From contig CM030862.1 in the NCBI GenBank assembly GCA_018105865.1, positions 4,670,062 through 4,734,061 on the forward strand: a stretch of 64,000 bases of DNA. The letters are read 5' to 3'. The notes under the pieces are model-generated. The model had not been told where the DNA came from, did no database searches, and saw nothing but the letters and a program-made list of their open reading frames with translations. The stretch comes from Metaphire vulgaris (taxonomy: Eukaryota; Annelida; Clitellata; Crassiclitellata; Megascolecidae). A program made the position numbers and the translations under genes. This document shows positions 1 through 11,839 of the stretch, in pieces (position 1 is the stretch's first letter; each line of letters starts with the position of its first letter).

Positions 1-97
1 CAAATGTTTCCATCCGATGCGTCTACCATGCGCTGCGATGAGACTCTACGGCGGAGGGGCGGAGGGGCGGAGGGAGTGGGACGAAACTGAATGGAAG

Positions 98-470
98 CAG
101 AGGCGTCATTTGGGGGGGGGCTGGGGGGAGGCCGTGGTCTCCCCAAGGAAATGAAAATATTAATTTATAATGTATTGATGTGCAACAAAAAACAAAAACA
201 GAGACGTCATTTGCGTTTGGGGGGGGCAAAAAAAGTTCAGCAGCCCCTAAAGCCCTAAAAAGGAATGCTTGATGTCGAGTAACCTGAAGTAACTAATCGT
301 AAAAAGGGCTGACAAGCAAAAAAGGTCGTCAACTCTTTTGGAAACTCGTCAAGTCGAAAAAATTGAAAATTGAACAAAATTTAAAAATTTTGAAAAATGT
401 AAAAGAAAAGTGAAAAATTTTAAAAAATTTCTCGCCCCCCCCCCAAGAAAAGTGTGAAATGACGCCACTG
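98..470. mobile_element. hAT-type MITE with GGCGTCATTT ends
   Basis: The ends are inverted (left CAGAGGCGTCATTT; right, read inward, CAGTGGCGTCATTT) and the element lies between exact 8-bp copies of AATGGAAG (90-97 and 471-478). CAG-type ends with an 8-bp duplication are the hAT signature. There is no transposase ORF, so it is non-autonomous. A second terminus-like copy at 199-212 suggests internal duplication. It carries the recurrent GACAAGCAAAAAAGGTC motif at 310-330. Confidence 0.82.
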
Positions 471-675
471 AATGGAAGACGTCGATTGTTCAATGCCAAT
501 TAGAAAAGGCGATGATGAATTGCTGGACTTGGCTGTCGCTTGGCTGTCGCTTAGTATCTATCCTCAGCCCTCGATCATAAGTGGTCTCGACCTCGTGTTT
601 TGCTCTTCTGTCCATTTCTGTCCATATCACTTAAATCAGCTGTATTGCTGCAATCTATTTGAACGTTAAAAATAC

Positions 676-770
676 AGTTAAGTAAGTAAAATCTCGTAGA
701 TTCATATAGCGCTTTCGAAGTAGTATGCCTACCACAGTAGCTGTTTATTCCTAGGCGCTTTGCCTCTGTT
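676..770 (-). repeat. 3' tail of a CR1/L2-like LINE
   Basis: Read on the minus strand, this ends in the same 3' UTR found at 2498, 30300, 30560, 46900 and 54780: a TAGCGCTTTC-like core followed by ATTTTACTTAC tail repeats. It is a 5'-truncated insertion with no coding sequence left. Confidence 0.55.
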
Positions 771-778
771 AAAATAGC

Positions 779-1108
779 CAGTGGCGTAGCCAGAATTTCC
801 GGAAGGGGGTTTTGGTTTTGACTTTTGACCATAACCAACTTTCGAAAAATCTTGACAAGCTAAAAAGGTCATCCTATGTATCTACCCTATGTCTTTCCTT
901 CTAAAATTTGTCCTTTCTGATGCTAACAAGCAAAAGAAAGGTCGTCAAGCCTATAGCGCTTAAATAGTTTAGTCAGCAGCCCCAATGGATGGTTTGACAA
1001 TCTAAAACGCGTCCGAAAATTAAAAATGCATGGCAACACATTTTTAAAAATTTTCGTCGACGCCCAAGGGGAGTTTTAACCCCCAAGCCCTCCTTGGCTA
1101 CGCCACTG
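779..1108. mobile_element. hAT-type MITE, CAGTGGCGTAGCCA ends
   Basis: Terminal inverted repeats CAGTGGCGTAGCCA / TGGCTACGCCACTG bound a 330-bp non-coding element. The flanks are AAAATAGC and AAAATAGA, an 8-bp duplication with one difference. It contains two copies of the recurrent motif (853-873 and 923-946). A sister copy lies at 29733-30061. Confidence 0.85.
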
Positions 1109-1229
1109 AAAATAGATATAAGCAAGGTGCAATGGTCAGCCAGGCAATGGTCGGTATGACGTGTTATATTAGCGATAGCTTACATTCAATATTAACTGCA
1201 CAGTCTGACTTTAGAACTGAAGTTTCTGA

Positions 1230-1779
1230 CAGTGGCGACGCCAGACGTTTGAGAGTGGGGTTGTGGCGAGCACGTTGAGGGCGTCTGGGGGCATAGCCCC
1301 AGTGAGGTCCATGGGCCATGCCCTGGTCAGTGGTCAAATGGGCGAAGCCCCCCTGAAGCTGAACAACTTTACTGATGACGTCACGACGAGTTAACATAAA
1401 ATATTTAACCCTTATCCGACCAAGGTGGGTCCGTTGGAACAATAACTATGTTTGGCGAGTGACTGCATTAGAATTCGTTAGAATAACTGTTCCCGCGTAA
1501 TGAGTGCATTAAATAACTTTCAAACAATATTGTTATCTATCCGATAAAATTTCTTGCAAATAGTAGCATGGACGGTCATGGCGGGTCCCAGTCCGTCCGA
1601 AGCACGACTGCTTGTTATATAGATTTATAGAAAACGCTTGACACTTAGACTAGTAAAGCCGATCCTCCGACCCCCTCAGAAAAAATTTCTCTGCAATTTT
1701 GCACGAATCTCACGGGTGGCCCTGATGGCAAGTGTGGGTGTTCAACCCCTAAACACTCCCCCCTGTGGCCTAGCCACTG
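1230..1779. mobile_element. hAT-type MITE, diverged ends
   Basis: The left end is CAGTGGCGACGCCAG and the right end, read inward, is CAGTGGCTAGGCCAC. The flanks GTTTCTGA and GTTTCTCA match at 7 of 8 bases. No transposase is visible. The ends are less similar than in the neighbouring MITE, so this may be an older copy or another subfamily. Confidence 0.6.
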
Positions 1780-1854
1780 GTTTCTCATCCTCTTTTTCGG
1801 ACACAAGGCAAGCGGACGTGCTCGCCTCTCCCTTTTGCGTCAGTTGATCCTTTA

Positions 1855-2490
1855 CAAGGTCAATCAATCAATAAACTTCTATGGCGCCATTATCATAATA
1901 CCCAGTGCATCAGCCGATGGCGAACCAAATCCAAATAGAATTAGAGCCAGTTTAGTCTGGAAGATCAATCAGAACAGCGGGGGCGCAATCTAAAGGATAA
2001 GCCAAGTCGAACAGGTATTTTTAAGACCAGATCTGAAAGATGATAAATTCTTAGTTACCGGTATATGAAGTGATAATGGTAATGAATTCCAAAGCTTAGG
2101 GCCACACACTGAAAAACAACTAGTGCCAATGACGGTGCGAGAGTAAGGAACAACAAATGAAAGTCCTGCTGAATACCTAGTGGAGTGAATAGTAGGCCGA
2201 GGGATAAGTCGCATCTTAAGGTAATAGGGTTAAATTTATAATATGGTTTTAAATAATAAAAGACAAATTTTATAATTAATTCGGTATTTGATAGGAAGCC
2301 AATGTAGGGACTGTCTAGCTGGAGTTATATGTTCAAATCTTGGAGTTATGGATATGACTCTAACTAAAGAATTTTGTACTCCCTAAAGTTTCTGCATATT
2401 TGAATTTGTGATGCCAAAAAGCAGGAAATTCCAATAATAGAGGCGACTAGATACCATTGCATTTGCTAACTGAATTAAGAACAGTCTAGG
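1855..2490 (-). mobile_element. LINE fragment, RT C-terminus and 3' end
   Basis: On the minus strand the translation shows the C-terminal region of a CR1/L2-like LINE, including HWLPIKYRINYKICLLLFKT and, near the end, PKLWNSLPLSLH (the common 'WNSLP' motif). It ends in a TTGA-repeat tail at about 1860-1875. Frames are broken by stops and indels. The same family gives the plus-strand fragment at 10661-10954. Confidence 0.65.
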
Positions 2491-2497
2491 GGAGGAG

Positions 2498-3905
2498 ATA
2501 AGTAAGTAAAAGTAAGTAAAATCTCGTTAATTTCTAAAGCGCTTTCAAAAGATGCACCGAAGTAGCTCCTTATTCCTATGCGCTCAATCTCAAATGAAGT
2601 AGCTATAGCCAAAGGTGGGTCATTCATGCCGGGTCATTTAATCAAAAAGGGCGAGTGGGCAGGACGCTATAGCTATGGAGGAAATGATTTTATAAAGAGA
2701 AATGATTTTAGTTTAGAAAGAAAAACATGAGGAGATGTTGCAAGAAGGGGAGAAAATTGTGACTCAGAGTTTGTTATTTGGCTTTGATGTAGACAACGAA
2801 AGGATATTGGAATTGAGTTCCAAAGCTCAGGTGCCGCATATGAAAAAGCACGATTGCAAATTTTGAGAGATTCAGAGGTCGAAGGAGAGTTACATGAGAA
2901 GAGGATCTAGTACATCCAGGTTGTTGTGGAATTATCAGATTTCTTAGGTAGACTGGTTTTGATGTATGGAGTGAGTTATAAGTCATCGATATTATTTTAT
3001 ATTCAATGCGTTCTGTTATCTTGAGCCAATGGAGAGATTTGAGTAATGGTGTAATGTGGCAAAATTTAGGCGATTTAGTTACTGCACGAGCTAAGGCATT
3101 TTGAATCGATTGGAGTTTACATATGGAAGCCTTTGGAAGATTGTGAAACAGTGACTACTGCAGTAGTCTAACTTAGAGTGAACTATTGAAGTGGCAATAG
3201 TGGAAGCAGTTTTAATATCAAGGTAGGGGCGAAGGCGACGTAGAAACACGAATGTGAACATAACAGGTTTTTGATAGTTGAGATATGTGAGCTTCAAAAT
3301 TTAGGGAGGAGTCAAAAGTAAATCCAAGATTTTTTGCAGTTGGAACAGGGGTTATTATTGTATCTGGGGCTAAAATCAGTGTGGGATTTTCAATTTTTTT
3401 CAGTTGTTGTGGCAGTCCAAATAAGAGAAATTCTGTTTTGGAGGGATTGAGGGCAAGGAGATTAGCTGACATCCACGATGAGATTGACAAAAATGCTGAT
3501 TCTAGTTCAGAGATTGATGCCTTAAAGGAAGATGGAGTAAACGAAAGAAATAATTGAGTGTCGTCTGCATAAAGTTGATGATTCAATTTGAGAGAGTTGA
3601 TTAAGGATGACAGTGGGGTAGTGTAGAGACTGAACAAAACCGGTCCAAGGACAGATCCTTGTGGTACACCATAGTATAGATCAGAGGGTGATGAAGTTTG
3701 ATTCTGGCATGAAACTTGAAAGGATCTAGATTGGAGATAGGATTGGAACCTGCGGTGAGCTACAGAAGATATTCCACACTAGAGGGAAAGGCGTTTCAGT
3801 AGGATTTTGTGATCTATAGTATCAAAGGCAGCAGAAAGATCAAGGAGACAGAGACCAGTAACTCGTTGAGATATATGATGCGATAGATGTCCCATTGTCC
3901 CAAAT
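2498..3905 (-). mobile_element. CR1/L2-like LINE, decayed RT and 3' UTR
   Basis: The minus-strand translation gives LDLSAAFDTIDH, then GVPQGSVLGP, then the polymerase motif LYADDTQLF in the open frame 3218-3637, then C-terminal pieces. The 3' UTR runs to the TAGCGC/ATTTTACTTAC tail at about 2500. The element is 5' truncated and frameshifted. It abuts another LINE on the same strand at about 3905; the exact junction is approximate. Confidence 0.7.
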
Positions 3906-5920
3906 ATGATAATGAGAAATTTTGCAGACTGAATTCATGTGACTAGAGGGAAGAGTCAAATATCACACCAAGGTTGCGAGCAGAAGTATCTCTAGGACAA
4001 CAGTGGACTCTCCTAATACTGCAGATTTCACAGATTCAAATTTGGTCAATTGAGCTGGAGTATCAAATAGCAAGAACTCAGTTTTTGATGAATTTAAAAG
4101 AAGCTTATTTGAATCCATCCATGACTGTTAGTGAATATTAGTGAAGGCAGTGGATAAAGTCTCAAGGGATGAGTTTGAAGAAGATTGATCAAAAGAGATG
4201 AGAATTTGAGTATCATCAGCATAAAGATGATAAGCCACTTGATGTTCATCAAGAATTGAACCCAAATGGGTTATATAGAGAGTAAATAACAGAGCTCCAA
4301 GAACAGAGCCTTGCGGGACACCACAAGACAGATCAGTGGGAGTTGAGAGATTCTCGTTTATTATCACTTATTGAGCGCGAGGGTGTAAATATGAAGAAAA
4401 CCAATGCAAAGCAATGTCAGAGATTCCAAACCAATGTTCAAGATGATGTTGAAGAATACAATGATCATCAGTATCAAAGGCGGCAGGTAGGTCATAAAGT
4501 AAAAGAGCAGTAACTTTCCCAGCATCAATAGTCTGAACAATATAATCGTGGACTGCCAACAGAGCCGTTTCAGTAGAGTGATAGTTTGGGTAAGCAGACT
4601 GGAAAGGGAGGTAATGTGGACTAGAACAAAAATGGGCATGCATTTGCTTAGCAACTATTCTTTCAAGAATTTTCTATAAGAAATTAAGATCAGATATAGG
4701 CCTATAGTTAGACAAGTCGTCAGGAGAGAGAGAGAGATGGCTTTTTAAGCAGTGGGTGAACAACTGCATGAGCGAATGAAGAGGGGAAACACCCTTCAAG
4801 CAATGAGAGATTTAATAAGGTTTGTTATTATTGGACCTAAAACATCAAAACAATCTCAGAGAATTTGAGCTGATAGGACATCGAGGGTACATTGACTAAT
4901 TGGTGATGTAAAGATTATCTGGTGAACTTCATTTATGGTAGTAGGTTTAAAGAAAACAAGAGGAGTTGGTGGGGATTTTGGAAAAGAGAAATTTGTTGAA
5001 GAAATGTTCTGAAATTTTAGGCGAATGGTAGATATTTTATTGGAGAAAAATTGACCGAAGGCATATGAGAGTGATGATAAAGAGAAGGAACCAGGTGTGA
5101 CACTCGACTTTTCCCTGTGAAGAATGCTATTTAGAAATTTCCAGAGTAGACAAGGATTAGAAGAATTTTGTGTGACAAGATTAGTTAAATAGTTGGATTT
5201 GGTTAATGAAATCAATTTACGGACAATTTTGCATTGGTCCCTAAATTTCTGCCTGTCACTCAGTAGACGAGAAGACTTCCATCGTCGTTCCAATTGGCTG
5301 CAACATCGCCTAGCTTCAGCAATATCAGAACTGAACCATGGTTGAGGTGGTCGGTAGAGATGTGCGGGTACAGCAAAATGCATATCCTACCCGTACCCGT
5401 AGAAAAACTTTTTTACCCTACCCTACCCGTACCCGCTAGCGCTATACCCTACCCGACCCGTACCCGTAAGCTGTGTACCCGTACCCGTACCCGTAACCGA
5501 CTTTGGTTGGAACTTCAAAACTTTTTGATTAAGGAATGGGTAAGGGCTTTATTTTTTACTTTATTTATTTATATTTATTTTATTTATTATTTATTTATTT
5601 ATTTTATTTATTATTTATATTTATATTTATTTATTTATATTTACTTATATTTTACTTTATTTAAAATCAGATTTTAAAAGAAATGCAACTCCTCCGTCAA
5701 ATCCAGTTTGGTGGGGTTCATTTAGCATTTGGAAACCAGATGGTATAATGTCTGCAAGAAAAGAACAAGTAGCCTATCTGATGGCTGTAACCAAGTCTCA
5801 TTTAATGAAATAATGTCGATGTGATTTTGGCATAGAAAATTATGAAGCGAGGATGATTTGTTTCTCAGTGAGCAAATATTAAGATAGAAGTAATTAAGAT
5901 ATTTTGGAAAAATGAGCATG
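3906..5920 (-). mobile_element. L2-like LINE with endonuclease, linker and RT pieces
   Basis: Reading leftwards on the minus strand, 5722-5919 has an AP-endonuclease start (LNICSLRNK, IDIISLNETWL). 4856-5383 matches the region between endonuclease and RT. 4364-4654 has HSTETALLAVHDYI and AAFDTDDH. 4128-4367 has CGVPQGSVLG and LYADDTQI. The order is that of a LINE ORF2, but stops and frameshifts separate the parts, and an unrelated insert sits at 5352-5712. Confidence 0.72.
5352..5712. repeat. TACCCG-rich insert with TTTA-repeat tract
   Basis: A block starting TAGAGATGTGCGGGTA (a hAT-like terminus) carries irregular TACCCG repeats (about 5385-5500), followed by a (TTTA)n-rich tract at 5570-5655. 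It interrupts the minus-strand LINE ORF. I could not find a matching right end, so the element type is uncertain. Confidence 0.45.
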
Positions 5921-7151
5921 TATATATATGCACATCAAATATCATTTATAATTCCAGACTTCCTGATACTGAAATGTTTCTTATGCTACGAAAGTCTAAT
6001 ATCTACAGTACTCTGGCTTGACTTATATCCATATTTTGTGGCGCGTGTGCCTTGGTTGAAACGGTTAAACCACCTCAGTTTCTATATTGTAATCACGTAG
6101 TTCATTCAGTCATCGTGTGCATCTTGAACTATCTTCTTTATTTCTCACCTTCATACTCGTGAGGTTTACCGTGGCATTGAATTCAGCACGGTTCCTCGAC
6201 GGCACTTATCTTACGCTGACTGCCGAGGAGTTACGGACAATGTAAACAGGCCCTATCAGCGGAAGGGTCAGGCGTATCACTTGGCCTTGGACGTCTGCTT
6301 GAAAAGGGGCCTCGAAATGATAGGCCTATACAAATTGAAATGTATTTCTGTAATACTTTGTAATAAGCCAATATTTCCAATAAGTGATGAATAAGAATAA
6401 ATATAAATGACAAAATAACATTTTATTCTGTCATATGTAATATACTTTATAATGTATTATACCATTTAAATTATTTTTGTAATATTATTCTCTTGGAGCT
6501 ATAGATTCATATTAAGAGTTAGGAGACTGATGGACCTAAAATTTGCAAAAGGCCCTGGCCTCCTCTTACCTCCGAAAGGGTCTGTAAGTGCATGCTCCTA
6601 AATCCAACGATATTTTCTATCTCTACGCACCGTACCTACGTACGTATATGTGCTACTTATCTCTCGCGTTCATTCGTGACACATACTGCTCTACTTATGC
6701 TGCATTCTTTTTATGTTTAGCAATTTCTCATATTTATAATGAATAATAGATTGGTTATTGGCATATTCCAGTGCATTCAGTGACTTCTCAATAATGCTAT
6801 TCTGCTGTTTTTTTTTTTCCGATCATGTGCTTGTAAAATAACTGCAAATACATGCGTGGCCTTTACGCTTGAAACTTTCGTTCAAAGTCTCAAGTCAATT
6901 CCAACTCGCATTAATTCAGCTTCGGCGATGAAGATGTTTAAAGCTCCATTGTAAAGTTTAATTGCTAAATACCCTGGAGTCATGAGTAGTTCTTCGAAAA
7001 GCGGTTCCAAGGGTTTTCGCGTTGCGTTTACGAGTAATTTACGCATTCCTTCGTCGGCGTTCATCTGAATGGCGCGAAATTCAGCGGAATTTGTTTTTCT
7101 GTCTTTTTGAGCTGCTCGTCTCTTCACAACGTGTAAGCTCAGACTTCAAAG
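5921..7151. other. non-coding stretch, nothing recognised
   Basis: Only short open frames occur here, including a minus-strand 81-codon one at 6882-7127 that I do not recognise. No transposon ends with matching duplications were found. One TAGGCCTA palindrome lies at 6321. This may be intron or intergenic DNA upstream of the Wnt4 exon. Confidence 0.4.
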
Positions 7152-7323
7152 CACTAGCGGTTCAAACTGGAAAAACTGGAGGGATGCCCTAGTCAATGAC
7201 CGCCAGCTTCCCAACTTCTAAAAAACTGCTGAAAAAGTCTGAGAAGCGAAATAGCCACTATCTTGGGGCAAAGCTGAAATCTGGGGGGCTACAGCTCCCA
7301 GCTCCACCCTAGAACCGCCACTG
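7152..7323. mobile_element. short hAT-type MITE
   Basis: The left end CACTAGCGGTTC and the right end (read inward CAGTGGCGGTTC) match at 10 of 12 bases. The flanks CTTCAAAG and CATCAAAG match at 7 of 8. It is 172 bp, non-coding, and lies in the presumed Wnt4 upstream intron. Confidence 0.6.
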
Positions 7324-8834
7324 CATCAAAGACCCTGAAATTTTACGATTTGAGTAGCCAAGGTTCTTCAATTGAAGACCAACATGCAGCTGCTGAGCTT
7401 CGTGATATAATCGAACTATGGCAATTGAAAGGATCTTACCGGCCAACATGGCCGTTCCACACTTTTCGACTGTGCTGCCTATATCCTTCTGAAATTCACA
7501 ATGTTAGTCCGTTCTAATTGGTTTTCAGCGATTTGACTTTGACGGCAAAAAGCTGAACTGAACAAGCAATGAATCTTCTTATTTTCTCCAACTATTAATG
7601 TATCTTTAGGACGTAGTGAGACATTTTGGTTCGACTTAAGTGAAGTCCTATTGCAATTTCTCGTGGCCATAATTCCGGAATAGGAGCCGTGGCTGAGGCA
7701 TCGCCCTTTTGCTTACTTGCGGGGCACTCAGATATCTCAGCGCTTCCCTCTCACCGCCCTCCAATCTAGATGGGTCTCCGTCTAGCCTACTTCTACGCTG
7801 TCTCTTTTTGTGCCTTTGTGTGTGTTTCTATATTGGTTCCTGTATTTTATGTGCTAAGAAATGCTGTAATAAGAAATCATTAATGTCAAGTGTCACTGAT
7901 AAAATACGCAATAGCATAGTTGAGTTTACACAATCTCGGAACTGCTACGGTCGACATTTAACACCAGAAGTTACGGACGCACAAAGCGCAAGAACTGACA
8001 CGGACGGTCAGCGAGATAAAGAGACGGACAACAAGATGGACGCCAATACGACCATTTTATGACTGAATGTAATCACTGGCACTTGACGGTGTGCTGTGGT
8101 TATAATCCGTTATCTTGGCTCTTCCTTTAAAACAACAGTTTCTCGTCCTGCGACCGAAGGAATGTTCATCTTTCTCAGTCGTGACCCTCCCTCCTACAGA
8201 ATGTCACTCTAGTCAATTCCCTTACTTAACATTATTTCAAATTCTCTTCTTTATTTTTATTTTCCTGTTTCCTTGCCCATTTCGCTTGTACCCAAGGGTG
8301 GACTGCTTCGAGATCAATGTTTGGCTATCAGGAACAACAAATACAGACAGCATGATAAAGCCACGAAGAAACAACAAGAATGTCGTATTCAGTTCCAAAT
8401 AACTGATCGAGAATTCAAGAGACCTCATGATGACAACGACACTTATGATGATAGTATAAAAGTTACCTGTTCGAGACTTTTCTTAAGGGGAAGTCAGGTT
8501 AGACTTAAGTAGAATCGTCGATAGGATGAATGACAGATCGAAACTACAGATGAATTGTTTATTGTCACGATGACATTGCTTGATCATAAGCGCATTGATA
8601 TTGATGTATTCATTATTGTCGCTTTGTCATCTTCATTCTCTCGACTTTCAAACTTGTCTAAATAATTAATCGTTTAAAATAATCATTCGTTTAAAATGTA
8701 GGCATAATAATAAATTATATTAAAGAATACTTTTGCTGTCTTCTAAGATTTTTATCACAAAGTCACCCACAACCTTCTTGCAAGTGTTGTACAAATTAGA
8801 ATTCAATTGAAATATAGATCACTTTTATTATGTC
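7324..8834. other. non-coding stretch, nothing recognised
   Basis: There are a few open frames (for example 7709-8062, + strand, 117 codons) with no family resemblance that I can see and no splice or codon support. I leave them uncalled. No clear repeat ends were found. Confidence 0.4.
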
Positions 8835-9055
8835 CAGGCCCGCTGAGAAAGGGGCAAAAGCAAATGCCCTGGGCTCGGCGATCTGTAGGGGCCCGGGCAG
8901 GCCCTCAAAATTTTCAACACGTGGGATATTGTATACGTGTATTAGCACATTGAAAAGACTGACAAGCAAAAAAGATCATCACCACTTATACATCAACTTT
9001 CTAGGGGCCAGTGACTGCTCTGCCTAGGGGCCCGGAATTTCTCTCAATGGGCCTG
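8835..9055. mobile_element. hAT-type MITE, CAGGCCC ends
   Basis: The ends are CAGGCCCGCTGAGA / TCTCAATGGGCCTG. The flanks ATTATGTC and ATCATGTC match at 7 of 8. It is 221 bp and non-coding. It contains the recurrent motif at 8960-8980 (one base changed: AAAGATCATC). Confidence 0.7.
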
Positions 9056-9457
9056 ATCATGTCAAGAAGAAATCTTTCAACCTTTTAAGGTCTTTCGTCC
9101 GTCAAAATAATGGATCACGCGTATTTCTATTATTTCTTGATTTGAAATTCATCTCCTATTATAATTTCGGTCTGAAAGTGAAACGTATTCATAACTGCAT
9201 TGTCGCTGGTAGAGTTCATGAAGATGATTTGGAATAATTATTCTGTAGATTTGCATTTAAAAGTTTCAAAGTTTCGAATGCAAATCGAAATGGGACGTTA
9301 CTGACACATTTCTACTCTGTATTTAGATAAGAGAAGAAAATAAGATTTCCCGGTAGTTGCAACTCCAGACTCCAGAGCTCAATGTTGCGCTAGATCTGTA
9401 GGCCTATTTGGAATTAAATAGATCACGTCATTGGCATAGAAAAGTTGCATTGCTGCA

Positions 9458-9458
<1 letters not shown>

Positions 9459-9500
<42 letters not shown>
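9459..9500. repeat. (GA)n microsatellite
   Basis: About 20 AG units followed by an A run, in otherwise unannotated DNA (9056-9942) directly upstream of the Wnt4 acceptor site. The rest of that stretch shows no recognisable feature and is most simply intron. Confidence 0.9.
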
Positions 9501-9505
<5 letters not shown>

Positions 9506-9942
9506 AAAACAAGCGAGAGGGAGCATTATATTACTTTATTAGGTTCAATCATCAAACAATATACTTACACAATTAAACGGGACACCATCGCTTATTAAAA
9601 CCAATCTGCCAAAGAAGTATGCTGGTCACTTGAAAAATAAATAGTAGAAATGACAGGTGAGATAAGCCAAGCATCAGCACGAAACTAACAGTTTTTAAAT
9701 AGTATAGTAACAGCGTAATACCAGCAAGATGAAATCAGGAAGTAGTAGTCACGATCTTCCTTTATTTAGTTAATTACAACGCAGTCAAATATTAGCAACG
9801 TTGGAAATCACAGTAAACGCTTGTGTATGCTTGCTTGCTTGTGTACGCTTGTGTGCTTGTATGTATGCGCGCGTGTCTGTGTGTCTGTGTTGCTAATGAT
9901 ACCGCATATATCTGAACTGCTATCATTTCTAATGGTTTCTAG

Positions 9943-10413
9943 GCAGTTGAGGACAACATACGGATACAATGTAAATGTCACGGAGTGTCTGGTTCGTGCG
10001 AACTGAAGACATGCTGGCGTTCTCTTCCCTCATTCCGTGACGTCGGCGTCGTCCTTAAGGACAAGTTTGACGGAGCAACAGAGGTGGAGCAACGACGGAT
10101 CGGACGGACGAGAAACGAGCTGGTTGCAAAGAACAATCAGTACAAACCACAGACGGAGGCCGACCTCGTCTACCTCGCCCCTTCGCCGGACTTCTGTGAA
10201 CCCGACAACCGCACCGGGTCCCTCGGCACCCAGGGGCGACTTTGCAATAAGACATCGAAGGCCATCGACGGGTGCGAACTGATGTGCTGTGGTCGAGGAT
10301 TCAACACCCGACGCGGCACAGTGACCGAGCGTTGTAACTGTAAGTTCCACTGGTGCTGCCAAGTCAAATGTTCCAGATGCAAGCGCGACTACGAGGAATA
10401 CGTTTGTCGATGA
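9943..10413 (+). CDS. Wnt4: Wnt4-type secreted ligand, last coding exon
   Basis: This exon encodes the C-terminal 156 residues of a Wnt protein, a secreted cysteine-rich lipid-modified ligand of Frizzled receptors. The acceptor is TTTCTAG at about 9936-9942; the exon opens in phase 0 with AVEDNIRIQ and ends at a [19 protein letters not shown] holds the serine that is palmitoleoylated in Wnt proteins. [23 protein letters not shown] and [19 protein letters not shown] are close to vertebrate Wnt4, clearly closer than to other Wnt classes I know. The cysteine-rich end [14 protein letters not shown] is intact. NRT and NKT are possible N-glycosylation sites. No earlier Wnt exon was recognised in 1-9942, so the rest lies upstream of the window. 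Confidence 0.93.
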   Translation, partial: AVEDNIRIQCKCHGVSGSCELKTCWRSLPSFRDVGVVLKDKFDGATEVEQRRIGRTRNELVAKNNQYKPQTEADLVYLAPSPDFCEPDNRTGSLGTQGRLCNKTSKAIDGCELMCCGRGFNTRRGTVTERCNCKFHWCCQVKCSRCKRDYEEYVCR

Positions 10414-10660
10414 TCAGTGAACGCCGCCGCTCTAGAATATGGGGAAATTTACCGTTCATCGTTAACGGGTTATAATTTAAGAGTATTAGGACTCTTTTTG
10501 TCTCGAGTAACAGTATACCTTACAGACGCTTTTTCTGTTCTAGAAACCTTTGTGTCTTACCACTGAATACTGGAGACCGTTAACATTTTAGTAGGCTTTC
10601 ATACGGAACAGACATTTGGTTCTTTGTACTGTAAATAAGCCATTTGACTTGATAAAGTCG
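10414..10660 (+). other. 3' flank / 3' UTR of the Wnt4-type gene
   Basis: Non-coding sequence immediately after the stop codon. I see no canonical AATAAA before the LINE fragment begins near 10660, so the true transcript end is undetermined. Confidence 0.4.
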
Positions 10661-10954
10661 ACCTACTTACTACCCAATCCACTAAGTATTCGGCAGGACT
10701 TTCATCTGTTGTTCCTTATTCTTGCACAGTCATTGGCTCTAGTTGTTTCTCAGTGTGTGGCCCTAAGCTTTGGAATTCATTACCAATATCACTTCATATA
10801 ACTAAGAATTTATCATCTTTCAGATCTGGCCATAAAACATGCATGTTCCACTTGGCTTATCCTCCTTATATTTCAGAATTATTGCTCCTCGGCTGTTCTG
10901 ACTGATCTTCCGGACCTGGCTGACCTGGCTGATGCCTAATTCTATCTGGATTTG
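10661..10954 (+). mobile_element. LINE 3' end, C-terminal coding piece
   Basis: Plus-strand counterpart of the family at 1855-2490: the same SVWPKLWNSLPISLH-type sequence followed by the same 3' UTR. It is heavily 5' truncated. Its TGAT-type terminal tail passes directly into the long microsatellite that follows. Confidence 0.6.
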
Positions 10955-11143
10955 ATTGATTGATTGATTGACGGCTGATGCCTGACTGGGACATTATGAC
11001 TGACTGAGACTGACTGACTGCGACTGACTGACTGACTGACATGACTGACTGAGGTTGATTGATTGATTGATTGATTGATTGACTGACTGACTGACTGACT
11101 GACTGACTGACTGACTGACTGACTGACTGACTGACTGACTGAC

Positions 11144-11183
<40 letters not shown>

Positions 11184-11222
11184 CGATTGATCGATCGATC
11201 GATCGATTGATTGATTGATTGG
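10955..11222. repeat. (ATTG)n/(ACTG)n microsatellite
   Basis: About 270 bp of 4-mers switching between ATTG, ACTG and ATCG blocks. It begins at the 3' tail of a LINE whose other copy (1860-1875) has only a few TTGA units, so it probably grew from that tail. Confidence 0.9.
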
Positions 11223-11289
11223 TAAAGTTATTGCAAGTTATTAGGCCTTGAGTCCAAATCACCTGATTGGACCGTGTGCTGTAAAGCCT

Positions 11290-11380
11290 ACTTTGGCAGG
11301 GGCAGGCACAGGGGCAGAGGCAGGGGCAGGGACAGTGACGGAGGCGAGAGTTGGTGCGGGGCAGGGGCAGGGGACAGTGT
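11290..11380. repeat. GGGGCA-rich low-complexity tract
   Basis: Irregular GGGGCAG repeats, G-rich on the plus strand. The overlapping open frames on both strands are composition artefacts. Confidence 0.7.
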
Positions 11381-11839
11381 CCCGTGTAGAATGTATAAAG
11401 TTGGGTATCTTTGTTTTAGTTAATTGCGAAACCGGAGAATGACTAAGATGTATTCCAAACATCTTCATCAAAGTGTCATTTGTTTTACTCACCTGCAGTT
11501 TAAACTCATTGTTATTCCATCTAAATTGTTTCATTCTGGCTTCACTTTACACGCAAATCAATCGGCATGATCATCATCTTCTTCACTTTCTGCCTGCATG
11601 GCGGCAATACACTGTAGTTAGATACGAAGCATTTCCGCTTTGCTCTATCATGCGTCAATCTGCATCCTTCTACAATTGTCATGTTATTTGTGTTCATATC
11701 CTCTTTGATGCTATCCATCCATCATCTTCTTGGTCTTCCTCGCCCTCTGTTTCCTTCTACTGTGGGTATGTAGTGCTTTGTAGACCTATCTATTGTTGTC
11801 CATTCTTTTAACAAGTTCAAGCCAAGTTAATCTTTTACG

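Noticed and set aside
10030..10382. Several open frames overlapping the Wnt4 exon on both strands
   Set aside because: They are shadows of the conserved Wnt reading frame with no independent support.
10942..11262. Minus-strand S/Q/N-repeat protein
   Set aside because: It is a translation of the 4-mer microsatellite and LINE tail, not a gene.
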